A stretch of 64,000 nt of DNA from Thiosocius sp963736445 (GCA_963736445.1 CAVTOY010000014.1:224755-288754); one strand, 5' to 3'; shown: positions 1 through 7,870, numbered from the stretch's first letter. The notes: a model not told the origin generated them from the letters alone. Program-made: numbers and translations.

Positions 1-566
1 GACAGGTCTTCTTTCCCCACCATCCTGAGATAGGCGCCAAGAAGCTGCTGCTGTGTGGAGGCCAGATTGCGAGTCGCCGCGTCGAATTCAGGGCGGCTGC
101 TGACTGGTCAGACAAATAGCGTAACCAAGCTACAGACGAGAATGCCGAGCCCAGTCTGCAGGACCCGGATCACTGCGGTATCGAACGCGTTGACCGGGTC
201 AGGGCCAGCGTCGAAACAGACGATGACACAGACAAAGGCGCTGACCTGCCAGAAGTATTGATACTTCGCCCCGGACACCATGTAGGCGCAAATACCGATG
301 TAGATCGACAGGAACACCATGAACAACCAGCGCTCCTGGGCAAACAACGCGATCAATGTCAGTGCGATCACGGCCGTGGTCACTGTGCCGAGCAAACGCA
401 GCGCGGCCTTGCTCATAGATTCGCCGACCGTGGCCAGACTGACAAAGGCGACCGCGAAAGCTGCCCAATACGGCCTGTCCCAGTCCATCGACAAGGCGAT
501 GCCATAGGCGATCGTCATCGCCAGCGCGGTCTTGATGGATTCCTTTGCTTTTACAGAGAGAGTCAT
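1..566 (-). pseudogene. FUSC-family inner-membrane transporter, N-terminal part with internal stop
   Basis: Reads leftward from an ATG at 566 and runs off the window edge. The first 152 residues give several hydrophobic helices and the family-like stretch DRPYWAAFAVAFVSL. The FUSC (fusaric acid resistance/aromatic acid exporter) family forms multi-helix inner-membrane proteins, so this is probably the N-terminal membrane half. A TGA at 108-110 interrupts the frame just where homologues have the Trp of a WP motif (here V-stop-P-V-S-S-R), and the same frame stays open to position 1. One G-to-A change would explain it, so this is either a sequencing error or a young nonsense mutation. The exported substrate cannot be read from the sequence. 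Confidence 0.75.
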
Positions 567-575
567 CGATCAGCA

Positions 576-967
576 ATGAACCAACGGCGTCGGACTAGGA
601 GGGAATCATCAAAAAAAGAACCTCGCTGGATGTGGTTCATATTTCCGCTACTAGATGGTTTGGCAAAAAGTTCAACCGCTTCGTATTACGTGATTAGGAG
701 CGTTGACGAGGCAAGAAAAACTTTAGAACACGCCGTTCTCGGGCCACACTTAAAGGAATGTACAAGATTGCTATTGGGTATCAACGGGGTTTCAGCATCT
801 GTCGTATTCGGCCACCCAGATGATCTCAAGTTTTGTTCCTCTATGACGCTTTTCGATTTTGTTGTATCGACGAATTCCCCGTTTGAGGACGCGATCACCG
901 AATACTGCGGGGGAGGCGTGTTGAAAAGACGTTGGCCAGCCTCAACCTGCCAAATCCGCACAGTTGA
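576..967 (+). pseudogene. DUF1810-family protein, N-terminally truncated and frameshifted
   Basis: The family core is recognisable: WMWFIFP, SVDEARKTLEH, VLGPHLKECTRLLL and DDLKFCSSMTLF. Intact DUF1810 proteins are about 140-150 residues and have roughly 30 residues before the WMWF motif; here only about 18 are available from the ATG at 576, because the FUSC start lies just upstream. Near 908-914 a G-run causes a second lesion: dropping one base continues the protein as VEKTLASLNLPNPHS and a stop at 965-967, which fits the family C-terminus. The stretch is AT-richer than its neighbours, suggesting acquired DNA. Family function is unknown to me. It is probably a decaying remnant. Confidence 0.6.
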
Positions 968-1005
968 TCATCAGCTACATTTTGTCCGGTGCACAAGGAG
1001 ACAAC

Positions 1006-1221
1006 ATGCAGGGTGTCGCTCGAATTGTCATTCTAGCAGCCGCTTTCGGGCTGATGCTGTGGTTTGCGCTGGCGCGAAGCCCCGAGGACCCCGCGCCCAA
1101 GGAGACCACTTCGCGTCCAGCAGATACGGCCGATGACGCGCCGCCCGGGCAGCACCAGGACGGGTCCCGGGAAGAACGTGCTATATGGCGAGACACGGTG
1201 AATCAACGGCTGGGACGCTGA
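1006..1221 (+). CDS. Small single-pass membrane protein, unknown function
   Basis: A 71-residue protein starting at the ATG at 1006, which has a good ribosome-binding site (AAGGAG six bases upstream). The first 20 or so residues form a hydrophobic helix (VILAAAFGLMLWFAL); the rest is a polar, Pro/Asp/Thr-rich tail ending in NQRLGR. It looks like an N-terminally anchored small inner-membrane protein or an uncleaved signal-anchor protein. I recognise no domain. It stands alone between the DUF1810 remnant and the oppositely oriented hspQ. The RBS plus hydrophobic start make it a plausible real gene, but the call rests on those features alone. Confidence 0.5.
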   Translation: MQGVARIVILAAAFGLMLWFALARSPEDPAPKETTSRPADTADDAPPGQHQDGSREERAIWRDTVNQRLGR

Positions 1222-1304
1222 CCTGCATATCGCTTTCTTATGCGACGCAGCACCTAGCCTGCCGGGATCCCCCATCCCGCGCGTCGTTTATGCCTCGCAG
1301 CCTG

Positions 1305-1614
1305 TCAATGCGTCTGGTGTTGGTACACGCCGTCCCGATAGCCGGTGAACAGTTCGGCCAGCGCAGGATTGGATACCGGCGCCGTGTCCGGTGCGGCCTC
1401 GAGGTTGCGCTCGGCGACATAGGTCTGGTGATCGCCGCCGTCGACCACGACACGGTACCAGGGCTGGTCTTTCGGGGGCCGCGAGCGAGCTACCTGCTCA
1501 TACCATGCCTCGGGACCCTTGGAAGCTGGCGTCCACGTCCACCACCACGCCACGGTAATTGAAGCGACTATGAAAAATGATCTGTCCGACAAAAAACTTC
1601 GGTTTCGCCGTCAT
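1305..1614 (-). pseudogene. hspQ: HspQ, hemimethylated-DNA-binding/heat-shock protein, single-base frameshift
   Basis: HspQ (YccV) is a small protein known in E. coli for binding hemimethylated DNA and acting as a Lon specificity factor. The C-terminal two thirds match well: WYEQVARSRPPKDQPWY and TYVAERNLE. The natural start is the ATG at 1614 behind a GAGGAGG Shine-Dalgarno, giving MTAKPKFFVGQ and then FNYRGVVVDVD. That frame breaks at the GGG run 1512-1514: removing one base restores GSEAWYEQV. With the correction the protein is about 102 residues, normal for the family. The one-base homopolymer lesion suggests sequencing error rather than true decay. It lies downstream of cmoB in the same direction. 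Confidence 0.8.
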
Positions 1615-1639
1615 TGTGCCTTCCTCCTCGAGAGATAGG

Positions 1640-2629
1640 TCAGGCCTCCGCAATCAGGACTGCTCGCCGTGGTGCAGGGTACCCCTCGACCGTAAATCGC
1701 TTATCGGCGGGATCGAGAAAATCTGCAAGGGACTCGAACGTCATCCACGCCGTCGCCCGTTGCTCGTCTACCGTCGTCGCGGTGACGTCAACCAGTTGGA
1801 CAGCGCGAAATCCGCATCGTTTCAGCCAATTCTGCAGCATCCCCGCGGTCGGGATGAACCAGACGTTGCGCATCTTGGCGTAGCGGCCAGCCGGCACCAG
1901 GAGCTGATCATCCCCACCCTCGATTACCAGGGTCTCGAGTACCAGTTGGCCGCCTGCCCGCAGCGCGCCCCGCAGCTCGAGCAGATGATCGATCGGCGAG
2001 CGCCGATGATACAGAATTCCCATCGACAGCACCGTGTCGAAGCGGGCCATACCGGCCGGTAGAGCCTCGATACCCAGTGGGAGCAAATGCACCCGTCCTG
2101 CAAGGTCGGGAGACATCGGCGCCAGCAGCCTTCGGATGGCGAGAAACTGGGCCAGAAACAGCGCCGCGGGATCGATTCCGATTACCCGCCGTGCACCTGC
2201 GTCGGCAAGTCGCCAACAATGGTAGCCATTGCCGCATCCCACATCGAGCACCAGCCGCCCGGACAACGACGCGAGGCTCGAGCGTATACGTTCCCACTTC
2301 CAGTCGGACCGCCATTCGGTGTCGAGCACGACGTCAGCGATCCGGTATGGCCCTTTGCGCCACGGACGCAAGGCACGCAAGGCACGCAGCAGTGCATCGC
2401 GCACATCTACCGACATTACCGCATCGGGGTTGAGGTTGATGGCACCATCATGGCAGTCGACCGTCCCCTTGCCCAGGCTTGGTAATCCGTTCAGCGCCCT
2501 GTGCCACCGGGCCCAGTCACCATGCGGCGCAAGGTTCAACGCCTGATCCAACTGATGCGCTATCTGCTCCGCCCAGGGATCCAGTCTCTCCGTCAGCAGC
2601 ATCTGCCGGAGTGACTCGGCATCGATCAT
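1640..2629 (-). CDS. cmoB: tRNA U34 carboxymethyltransferase CmoB
   Basis: CmoB transfers the carboxymethyl group of carboxy-S-adenosylmethionine to 5-hydroxyuridine at tRNA position 34, making cmo5U, which widens wobble decoding. The 329-residue length is normal (E. coli 323). The class I methyltransferase core starts around residue 130 with VLDVGCGNGYHCWRLA (SAM-binding Gly motif), followed by VIGIDPAALFLAQF and the post-core motif ILYHRRSPIDHL. Its ATG overlaps the corrected cmoA stop in an ATGA arrangement, so the two enzymes of one modification pathway are translationally coupled. Confidence 0.96.
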   Translation of the reverse strand: MIDAESLRQMLLTERLDPWAEQIAHQLDQALNLAPHGDWARWHRALNGLPSLGKGTVDCHDGAINLNPDAVMSVDVRDALLRALRALRPWRKGPYRIADVVLDTEWRSDWKWERIRSSLASLSGRLVLDVGCGNGYHCWRLADAGARRVIGIDPAALFLAQFLAIRRLLAPMSPDLAGRVHLLPLGIEALPAGMARFDTVLSMGILYHRRSPIDHLLELRGALRAGGQLVLETLVIEGGDDQLLVPAGRYAKMRNVWFIPTAGMLQNWLKRCGFRAVQLVDVTATTVDEQRATAWMTFESLADFLDPADKRFTVEGYPAPRRAVLIAEA

Positions 2630-3398
2630 TTTCGCGCCACCAGCGACACAAAATTAAAGCATTGAAACCATAGATCGATGCGCGCAAAGCCGGCTTGGCG
2701 CAGGCGTTGCTGATGGATGCACAACGTCTCCGGTATCAGGACATTCTCCAACGCATTGCGCTTCGACTTATCTCGAGATCGCTGTAGCCGTTGGCGCTCT
2801 TGAAGGCATGATGCATCTCTGTCAGAAGCCGGTCGGCAGATTCATCGGCGCCGGCAATCTTCTCCGACAAAATCAGGATGCCGCCCTCGGTCAGACCCGC
2901 ATGGACGCGTTCGAGTAGCGCAAGCCGATCGCCTGGCGGCAGGAACTGCAGTGTGAAGTTCGAAACCACCACCGAGGCCCGTTCAATCGCCACCTCGCGC
3001 ACATCTGCGCACAACCACTGTATCTGCGGATACCGCGCAGACAAAATAGATTGTGCACGTGACAACATCGCCGGCGCATTATCGACGCCCACCACCTTGC
3101 AGTTCCTGCCGGCACTGCCCGCGGCGAGGGCAGCTGTCGAAGCGCCCAGCGAACACCCGAGATCCAGCAGGGCGCTGCCCGGGTGTGCATAACGCTCGGC
3201 CAGTAACTGGATCATCTGGATGATCACCGCATACCCGGGTACCGAGCGTTTGATCATGTCGGGGAATACCGCTGCGACGGCGTCATCGAAGACAAAACCG
3301 CCCGCCGGTGACGTCTCACCGGCATACAAGCGGTCGCTGGAATCGCTATCCGTCAAGGTTAGGCCCCCCCGATGGACCGAAAGCCGGGCGCCGACCAC
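2626..3398 (-). pseudogene. cmoA: Carboxy-S-adenosyl-L-methionine synthase CmoA, single-base frameshift
   Basis: CmoA converts SAM plus prephenate into carboxy-SAM, the donor used by CmoB. Family signatures are present: VFDDAVAAVFPDMIKRSVPGY, LLDLGCSLGAST (SAM-binding loop), VVSNFTLQFLP, and HHAFKSANGYSDLEIS. Near 2761-2768 one base is missing; adding it continues the protein as KRNALENVLIPETL and then FQCFNFVSLVARK with a TGA at 2626-2628, exactly the family C-terminus. As sequenced, the product would stop early at 2736. The first 12 or so residues before SDSSDRLY have no family counterpart, so a TTG start slightly downstream of 3398 is possible. Confidence 0.88.
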
Positions 3399-3407
3399 TT
3401 CGAGGCC

Positions 3408-3753
3408 TCACTCCGCCTCCCCATAATCAATGGTGATTTCGGCGTCATGGGCAATCGCGCGCAGCGCATACAGGTCGAAGCCATCGAACACCGCATTGGA
3501 TGGCGATGCATGATTGAGGTAGCGCAGCATGTTCCTGCCGCTGCGCCCGATCGGATCTGCGTCGCCACCCTGATTCGTATACCCAAAGGACATACATGCC
3601 ATCGCGGCGCACCGCAGGTCCATGAAAGGTACCGATGTATTCGCCTTTCGCGAGCTTGCGCGCCGCAAATACGCCCGTCCCATGGATCGACGATGCTGCG
3701 ACATAGACCGTGCCGCGCAACTGGGCATCGGTGCTGCGCGGCTGCCGATTCAT
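3408..3753 (-). pseudogene. SET-domain protein (putative protein-lysine methyltransferase), frameshifted
   Basis: A small SET-domain protein of about 115 residues after correction. From the ATG at 3753 the frame gives VYVAASSIHGTGVFAARKLAKGEYIG, the typical opening of a stand-alone SET domain (S-x-I-x-G-x-G-v-F). Near 3575 the frame must shift; the next frame carries RYLNHASPSNAVFDGFDLYA and ends EITIDYGEAE, which match the RxxNHxxxPN and DYG cofactor and catalytic motifs. Such proteins transfer methyl groups from SAM to lysines of protein targets; the target here is unknown. The start codon lies in an ATGA overlap with the corrected end of the upstream ArnD-like gene. Confidence 0.72.
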
Positions 3754-4626
3754 GCCGGCACCTGGATACTCTGCATCGCCACTCTGACCCTGGCCACCCG
3801 CGACGGCACCCCAACCCGCCTGGTGATGGGGCAGAGTATCCGGGTCGACGCCGCCGAGGACCTCGCCCAGGGTGCGAATGGAGCCACCCTGTCCGCGCCA
3901 CATCACCAGCAGTTTCTCCATCAACGGCAGCAAATCCAGCCCCTCGCGTTCGGCACTGACCGCATATACGTGCCCGGCCGGCAACAAATGCCGGCTTTCC
4001 GCATACAGATACTCGTGGACATTGTCGCTCGAGACCCCTGGCTGGCACAGCAATTCACCCGCCGTCGGCAGCGTTGTCGGGATCTCCGGAAGCACCGAAC
4101 GTACACCCTGCAGGACCGGATAGTACGGATAGCGACCCCGCGTCAGCGTCGTGTAGCGATATCTGCTGGCCGACAATCCGCGCAGCAGGCCCGGATGGAC
4201 CTGCCAGTTCGGTGTCGCCAGCGCGCACGGCGTCTCACCGCCGAGGCCGAGATAACGCGTCCACAGGGCTTCGCCCTGCTGCTCGACCCAAGGGTCATCG
4301 GCGTAGGCCAGCTGGTCGGCCCAGCGCTGTGGCGACAGGCCACACAAGCCCACCTCATGACCCTCGCCGCGCGCCGACGCCATCAGGCCAGCGGCTACCT
4401 TGCTCAACGATGGGGCTGCCAATAGGGTCCCATAGGCGAGTGCCGGCCAGCCCAGCAGTTGCCTCTCGCGCCAGGTCTTTCGCAGATGCCGACCCGACAG
4501 ATCGCGCCCGAGCGGAAAGAAAAAGCTCGCTCGCACCTGATACTCGCCGAATAGCCGCAAGAGGTTCGGGATACCCTCGCGCAGTCCGCGCAGAGATCGG
4601 GCCTGGACACGCAAAGCGACGCGCAT
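3750..4626 (-). pseudogene. ArnD-like polysaccharide deacetylase homologue without recognisable metal ligands, frameshifted near its end
   Basis: Overall similarity to ArnD (deformylase of undecaprenyl-phosphate aminoarabinose synthesis) is visible: SLRGLREGIPNLLRLF, ASFFFPLGRDLSGRHL, HEVGL, PVLQGV, IPTTLPT. However, the residues that bind the catalytic metal in NodB-type enzymes appear lost. The ArnD Asp motif (RIDVDT) reads RVQARS here, and the His-containing HEVGLHAWDHH reads HEVGLCGLSPQRW. It is therefore probably a non-catalytic relative, or acts by other chemistry. The frame as sequenced runs into the SET gene. Dropping one base near 3785-3790 restores RVAMQSIQVPA and a stop at 3750-3752, so the fusion is likely artificial. 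Confidence 0.65.
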
Positions 4627-4737
4627 GGGACAGGAGAGTTACGCTCGATCAAACCTCAAGTCTGAACGGGCCCAGCAGGCGTGACAAGTCAGTTGCTGGG
4701 CCGCAAGGCGGCTCGGTGGAGCCGTATTCCGTGGCGT

Positions 4738-5019
4738 TCAACGATCCCGCGCTGGTTGGCTGTGGGATGACACGACGCTCGATCGGATGTCAGATCGGGG
4801 TCGCTCGACGTCGCGGTCCTGCGTCGGCCTGCAATGCCCCTCGTAAACGGACATCACCGCTTTCAATTCAGAGATTACGGCCGTTCGCTCTGAGGTCGAG
4901 AGACCCTCGACCTCAGACAATGCCTCGCCCGCCTCCAATGCCCTTATGTCAGACCAGACGGCCTGGCAGCCCTTCTCACACAGATTCTCCACGCACTGGT
5001 CGACGAGTTTGCGATTCAC
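4738..5019 (-). CDS. Conserved small hypothetical protein
   Basis: About 93 residues. I prefer the GTG at 5019 (reading NRKLVDQCVENLCEKGC) because an AAGGGGA ribosome-binding site sits about seven bases upstream; a TTG at 5025 would leave no room for it. The first 60 residues look like a compact helical protein with two nearby Cys (ENLCEKGCQ) and an acidic middle (EALSEVEGLSTSERTAVISELK). The tail is Arg/Ser-rich and lower in complexity, and could come from a frameshift near the end. I recall similar short proteins in purple sulfur bacteria but know no function. Confidence 0.55.
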   Translation of the reverse strand: MNRKLVDQCVENLCEKGCQAVWSDIRALEAGEALSEVEGLSTSERTAVISELKAVMSVYEGHCRPTQDRDVERPRSDIRSSVVSSHSQPARDR

Positions 5020-5116
5020 GAGCAATCCCCTTGATCGGCTGCGGAATTAGTATAAAACCATGCAATGACATAATCACGTACTAATATAAAAATACGGATT
5101 CGCCGCGATTATGTTC

Positions 5117-5144
5117 TTGCTTTGTTCTCTACCGCTGCTACTAT
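5117..5144 (+). promoter_or_regulatory. Candidate sigma-70 promoter for the small ORF at 5184
   Basis: TTGCTT at 5117-5122 and TACTAT at 5139-5144 are separated by 16 bases, upstream of the RBS at 5171. The region from about 5040 is AT-rich compared with its surroundings, as expected for a promoter. This is a consensus match only. Confidence 0.4.
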
Positions 5145-5183
5145 TCTGGAGAACCAAAAGAAAACCTCTTGGAGGATCCAGGG

Positions 5184-5351
5184 ATGCAACCCAGCCGGTA
5201 TTTCATGCGCGATCTGAACGGTCCCAAGATAGACAGCATTATGGATTTCAACGTGGCGCTGCGCCGCAGCCGCTCACGGTCCCTGTTCGAGATCAGCGTA
5301 TTCTTTGCGGCCTTGACCGCTTATCTGTGTGCCCTCGCATTCAGTGCATGA
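5184..5351 (+). CDS. Small membrane protein, unknown function
   Basis: A 55-residue protein. The ATG at 5184 has GGAGG at 5171-5175, a strong RBS, and a candidate promoter further upstream. The N-terminal 35 residues are polar and basic (ALRRSRSRSLFEI). The C-terminus is one hydrophobic helix (ISVFFAALTAYLCALAF), giving a C-tail-anchored topology. No recognised domain. It precedes the ExbB-like trio by about 240 bases on the same strand but has its own control signals, so I do not assign it to that operon. Confidence 0.5.
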   Translation: MQPSRYFMRDLNGPKIDSIMDFNVALRRSRSRSLFEISVFFAALTAYLCALAFSA

Positions 5352-5588
5352 GGGTCGTCCGCCCTCTACTGTCGCGTCCGGACAACCCCACCCCGATGGA
5401 CACCTGGCTTCGCCTCCCTGGGATGCTGTGTAGCACGCTGAGAGTGGCGATGAATCCGGCCCTGGACGCGAGCAATAAACAGGCGCGGATCGGCCGACAA
5501 CACGGGTTCTGAACAAGGCGCCGCACTGCGCTGCAAGGCGTTTGTTTATACTCTTTAGCTTGTTCGGCAATTGGGGCCGCTGCCGGTC

Positions 5589-6332
5589 ATGACCCGCTGC
5601 GCCGGCGCTTACCGCGCCTTTTATCGCTGGCTGATATTCTTCGGCATCGTCTTGTTCGGCGGCTTCGTTGCCTACCGCAATGGACTGGTTGACCAGCTGC
5701 TGCGCACTGACGAAAGCTATCTTTCAGGCGTCATCCTCGCGCTGTTCTTACTCACGAGTCTCGACGCCGGACGGCGCGCGCGGTTTCTAGGCAGACAGTT
5801 ATGCATCGCTATGGACATGTCGCTGCGCGCGCGCCAGGACCAGCCACTGTTTGTCAACGACCCTGCGACGGGTGTGCGCTTTTGCACCGAAGACCACGCC
5901 GATTCTTACGCGCATCACCACCTGCTGCTGTTGGCCAACAAGACGATTCAGCACGGAACACTGTGCCGTCAGGAACTGCTTCTGGAGCGGTTGGAGCAGG
6001 TACTGGGTCGCGGCCACGAGACGGGCTGGTTTCTCGCTGATCTGATGATCCGTCTGGGGCTGTTGGGGACCGTGATCGGTTTTATTTTTATGCTCAGCTC
6101 GGTGGCTCAGGTGCCTAGCGTCGATGTCCAGGTGTTGCAGCAGTTACTTACCGATATGAGCGGCGGAATGCGCGTGGCGCTCTACACCACACTGACGGGT
6201 CTGGGCGCAGGTATCCTGCTGGGGTTTCAGTATCGACTGCTCGACGGCGCGGTCGATCACCTGATGGCCGAGATCATTGAGCTGTCCGAGGTTCACGTCA
6301 CGGCCGAGCTGCGCCGTTTGACCGAGGCTTGA
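5589..6332 (+). CDS. MotA/TolQ/ExbB-family proton channel subunit
   Basis: A 247-residue protein from the ATG at 5589 (a TTG at 5571 is possible). Four hydrophobic segments are visible: about residues 13-28, 46-60, 150-170 (LGLLGTVIGFIFML) and 195-215 (LYTTLTGLGAGILLGF). The last two, with their Gly/Thr-rich faces, are the signature of MotA/TolQ/ExbB channels, which pass protons and drive a partner protein. The large loop between helices 2 and 3 would be cytoplasmic. The next gene encodes an ExbD-type partner nine bases downstream. There is no TonB, TolA or PAL gene near, so it is not obviously the housekeeping Tol or Ton system. Confidence 0.82.
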   Translation: MTRCAGAYRAFYRWLIFFGIVLFGGFVAYRNGLVDQLLRTDESYLSGVILALFLLTSLDAGRRARFLGRQLCIAMDMSLRARQDQPLFVNDPATGVRFCTEDHADSYAHHHLLLLANKTIQHGTLCRQELLLERLEQVLGRGHETGWFLADLMIRLGLLGTVIGFIFMLSSVAQVPSVDVQVLQQLLTDMSGGMRVALYTTLTGLGAGILLGFQYRLLDGAVDHLMAEIIELSEVHVTAELRRLTEA

Positions 6333-6340
6333 GGTCTGAC

Positions 6341-6958
6341 ATGCGTCGCAGAGGCTCGAGGCATTCTCGATCGACCGATCCTTTCATCGACCTCTTGTTC
6401 AACGCCCTGCTCGGATTCACCTTTCTGTTCCTGGTCTCGGTGATGTTCATGAACCCGGAGGCGCGCAAGGGACGGATCAACCTCAAAGCGGAATACATCA
6501 TCTCTGTGACCTGGCCGGAGCTGCTGGCAGACGACATCGATCTCTGGGTGGAGGACCCTATCGGCGAGACCGTGTCCTACCTTCGCAAGGACGCCGGCTG
6601 GCTGCACCTCGATCGCGATGATCGCGGCGAGATCAACGACACCATCATCGTCGACGGCAGAGAGATCGTGTACCCGATCAATCAGGAAGTGGTCACGATT
6701 CGCGGCGTGATCCCCGGCGAGTACACCGTCAATCTCTATTACTACACGGCGGCCCAACCCAAAGGCGTGGAGGCCTTGGTGAAAGTGGAAAAGGTCAATC
6801 CGACGCTGCAGACGGTATTCGTGCGCAAGGTCCTGTTGGCAGCTCAGGACATCGAACAAACGGTGGTTCGTTTTACCCTGGATCAAAAAGGCCACATACA
6901 GGGCTTGAATCAACTCCAAAAAAGGCTCACACCCTATGCACTCGAGCCCGGCCCCTAG
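6341..6958 (+). CDS. ExbD/TolR-like protein with a large periplasmic beta-rich domain
   Basis: A 205-residue protein from the ATG at 6341. One membrane helix (residues about 15-37) begins DPFIDLLFNALLGF; Asp17 sits where ExbD and TolR carry the proton-binding Asp of their single helix. The periplasmic part differs from the short ExbD domain. It is about 165 residues with DIDLWVEDPIGETVSY, HLDRDDRGEIND and PGEYTVNLYYYT, resembling beta-sandwich domains with a D-x-D-L-x-V-x-x-P pattern such as DUF2135. That resemblance is by eye. With the upstream channel subunit and the downstream membrane protein it forms a tight three-gene unit. Confidence 0.72.
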   Translation: MRRRGSRHSRSTDPFIDLLFNALLGFTFLFLVSVMFMNPEARKGRINLKAEYIISVTWPELLADDIDLWVEDPIGETVSYLRKDAGWLHLDRDDRGEINDTIIVDGREIVYPINQEVVTIRGVIPGEYTVNLYYYTAAQPKGVEALVKVEKVNPTLQTVFVRKVLLAAQDIEQTVVRFTLDQKGHIQGLNQLQKRLTPYALEPGP

Positions 6959-6961
6959 CCT

Positions 6962-7462
6962 GTGGAATCCCTGATTTCGCTGCTCTATGTCGTCCCGTTG
7001 GCGCTAGTCGGTCTTGTCGTTGCAGCCGAGGGCCGGCGACCGCGCTGGCTAATCATCGTGATTCTGGTTGCACTGCCGTTTTTTTACGTCGGTCATTACG
7101 TGCTGCTGAAGGGCATGCAGGGCTGGCCGACGGAGGCACCGCTACCTGAGCGTTTCGAGCTGGTCGCCTTTGATGTCAGCGAGCCAAGACCGATGACTGA
7201 GCAGCGCGGCGATATCCTGCTGTGGGTGCGAACGACGCAGGCGCAGCAGCCGCGAGTCCATCGGCTGGACTATCGCCGGGATCTCCACCAATCTCTGCTT
7301 GCGGCCGGCGAACGTCTGTCAGAGGGCAAAACACAGGTCGGTGAGCGTCGCGCCCAGCACGGCGGCACGCGTGGAGAATCCGGCGACCGCCCGCCCGCAG
7401 ACAATATTGTGTTTCGCGATCAGTTACGCCCCAGACTCCCCGCAAAACAGGCCGGTGACTAG
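6962..7462 (+). CDS. Inner-membrane protein of the ExbB/ExbD-like trio, unknown function
   Basis: A 166-residue protein starting at GTG 6962, three bases after the preceding stop, so almost certainly cotranslated. Two membrane helices (about residues 3-22 and 28-46) are followed by a soluble region containing ERFELVAFDVSEPRP and GDILLWVRTT, then a basic tail rich in Arg and Gln. I recognise no family. Its position suggests it is the third component of the proton-channel-like complex, possibly the part that takes energy to its target. The last 60 residues look low in complexity; an undetected frameshift there cannot be excluded. Confidence 0.6.
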   Translation: MESLISLLYVVPLALVGLVVAAEGRRPRWLIIVILVALPFFYVGHYVLLKGMQGWPTEAPLPERFELVAFDVSEPRPMTEQRGDILLWVRTTQAQQPRVHRLDYRRDLHQSLLAAGERLSEGKTQVGERRAQHGGTRGESGDRPPADNIVFRDQLRPRLPAKQAGD

Positions 7463-7549
7463 CCTATGGAGACATATGGCGGGCATCCGCGCAAAACAAA
7501 GCCGGCAAACGCCGGCGTTGATGCAAAGTGGCAAGGCTCGCAGGCCAGG

Positions 7550-7870
7550 TCAACCAAGGCCCTCGCGCTGTGTCGCCAATTCGATCTCGAACTTCTCGTT
7601 TACGCGTTCACGCAGTTCCTTACCCGGTTTGAAGTGCGGCACGTATTTACCGCTCAGCTCAACCGAGTCTCCAGTCTTGGGATTGCGACCCATCCGCGGC
7701 GGCCGAAAATGCAGCGAGAAGCTACCGAAACCGCGGATTTCAATGCGTTCGCCAGAGGCCAGCGCCTGGCTCATTTGCTCGATCATGCACTTGACCGCGA
7801 GTTCTACGTCACGATAGGCCAGATGGCTCTGCTCCCGCGCAATGACTTCGATCAGTTCCGATTTGGTCAT
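7550..7870 (-). CDS. ihfB: Integration host factor beta subunit
   Basis: IHF is a heterodimeric DNA-bending nucleoid protein used in recombination, replication and promoter architecture. At 106 residues it is a little longer than E. coli IhfB (94). It has the HU/IHF fold signatures ELIEVIAREQ, IEIRGFGSFSL and the DNA-intercalating arm GRNPKTGDSVEL with its conserved Pro. It lies directly downstream of rpsA in the same direction, the usual gammaproteobacterial order. A GC-rich inverted repeat sits in the 72-base gap between the two genes. Confidence 0.96.
   Translation of the reverse strand: MTKSELIEVIAREQSHLAYRDVELAVKCMIEQMSQALASGERIEIRGFGSFSLHFRPPRMGRNPKTGDSVELSGKYVPHFKPGKELRERVNEKFEIELATQREGLG

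Noticed and set aside
108..110. TGA read as tryptophan (recoding) in the FUSC gene
   Set aside because: All other genes in this part use TGA as a stop. A point error or nonsense mutation explains one case better.
3445..4626. A single ArnD-SET fusion protein
   Set aside because: The frame is continuous only because of an apparent one-base error near 3788. Removing it gives an ArnD-like C-terminus, a stop and an ATGA overlap with the SET gene.
4668..4702. Inverted repeat GGCCCAGCA/TGCTGGGCC as a terminator
   Set aside because: The loop is long and there is no U-run on either strand. It may be incidental.
5111..5512. 133-codon + frame and overlapping minus frames around 5.1-5.6 kb
   Set aside because: No homology or RBS. 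They overlap the better supported small ORF at 5184 and have shadow-like composition.
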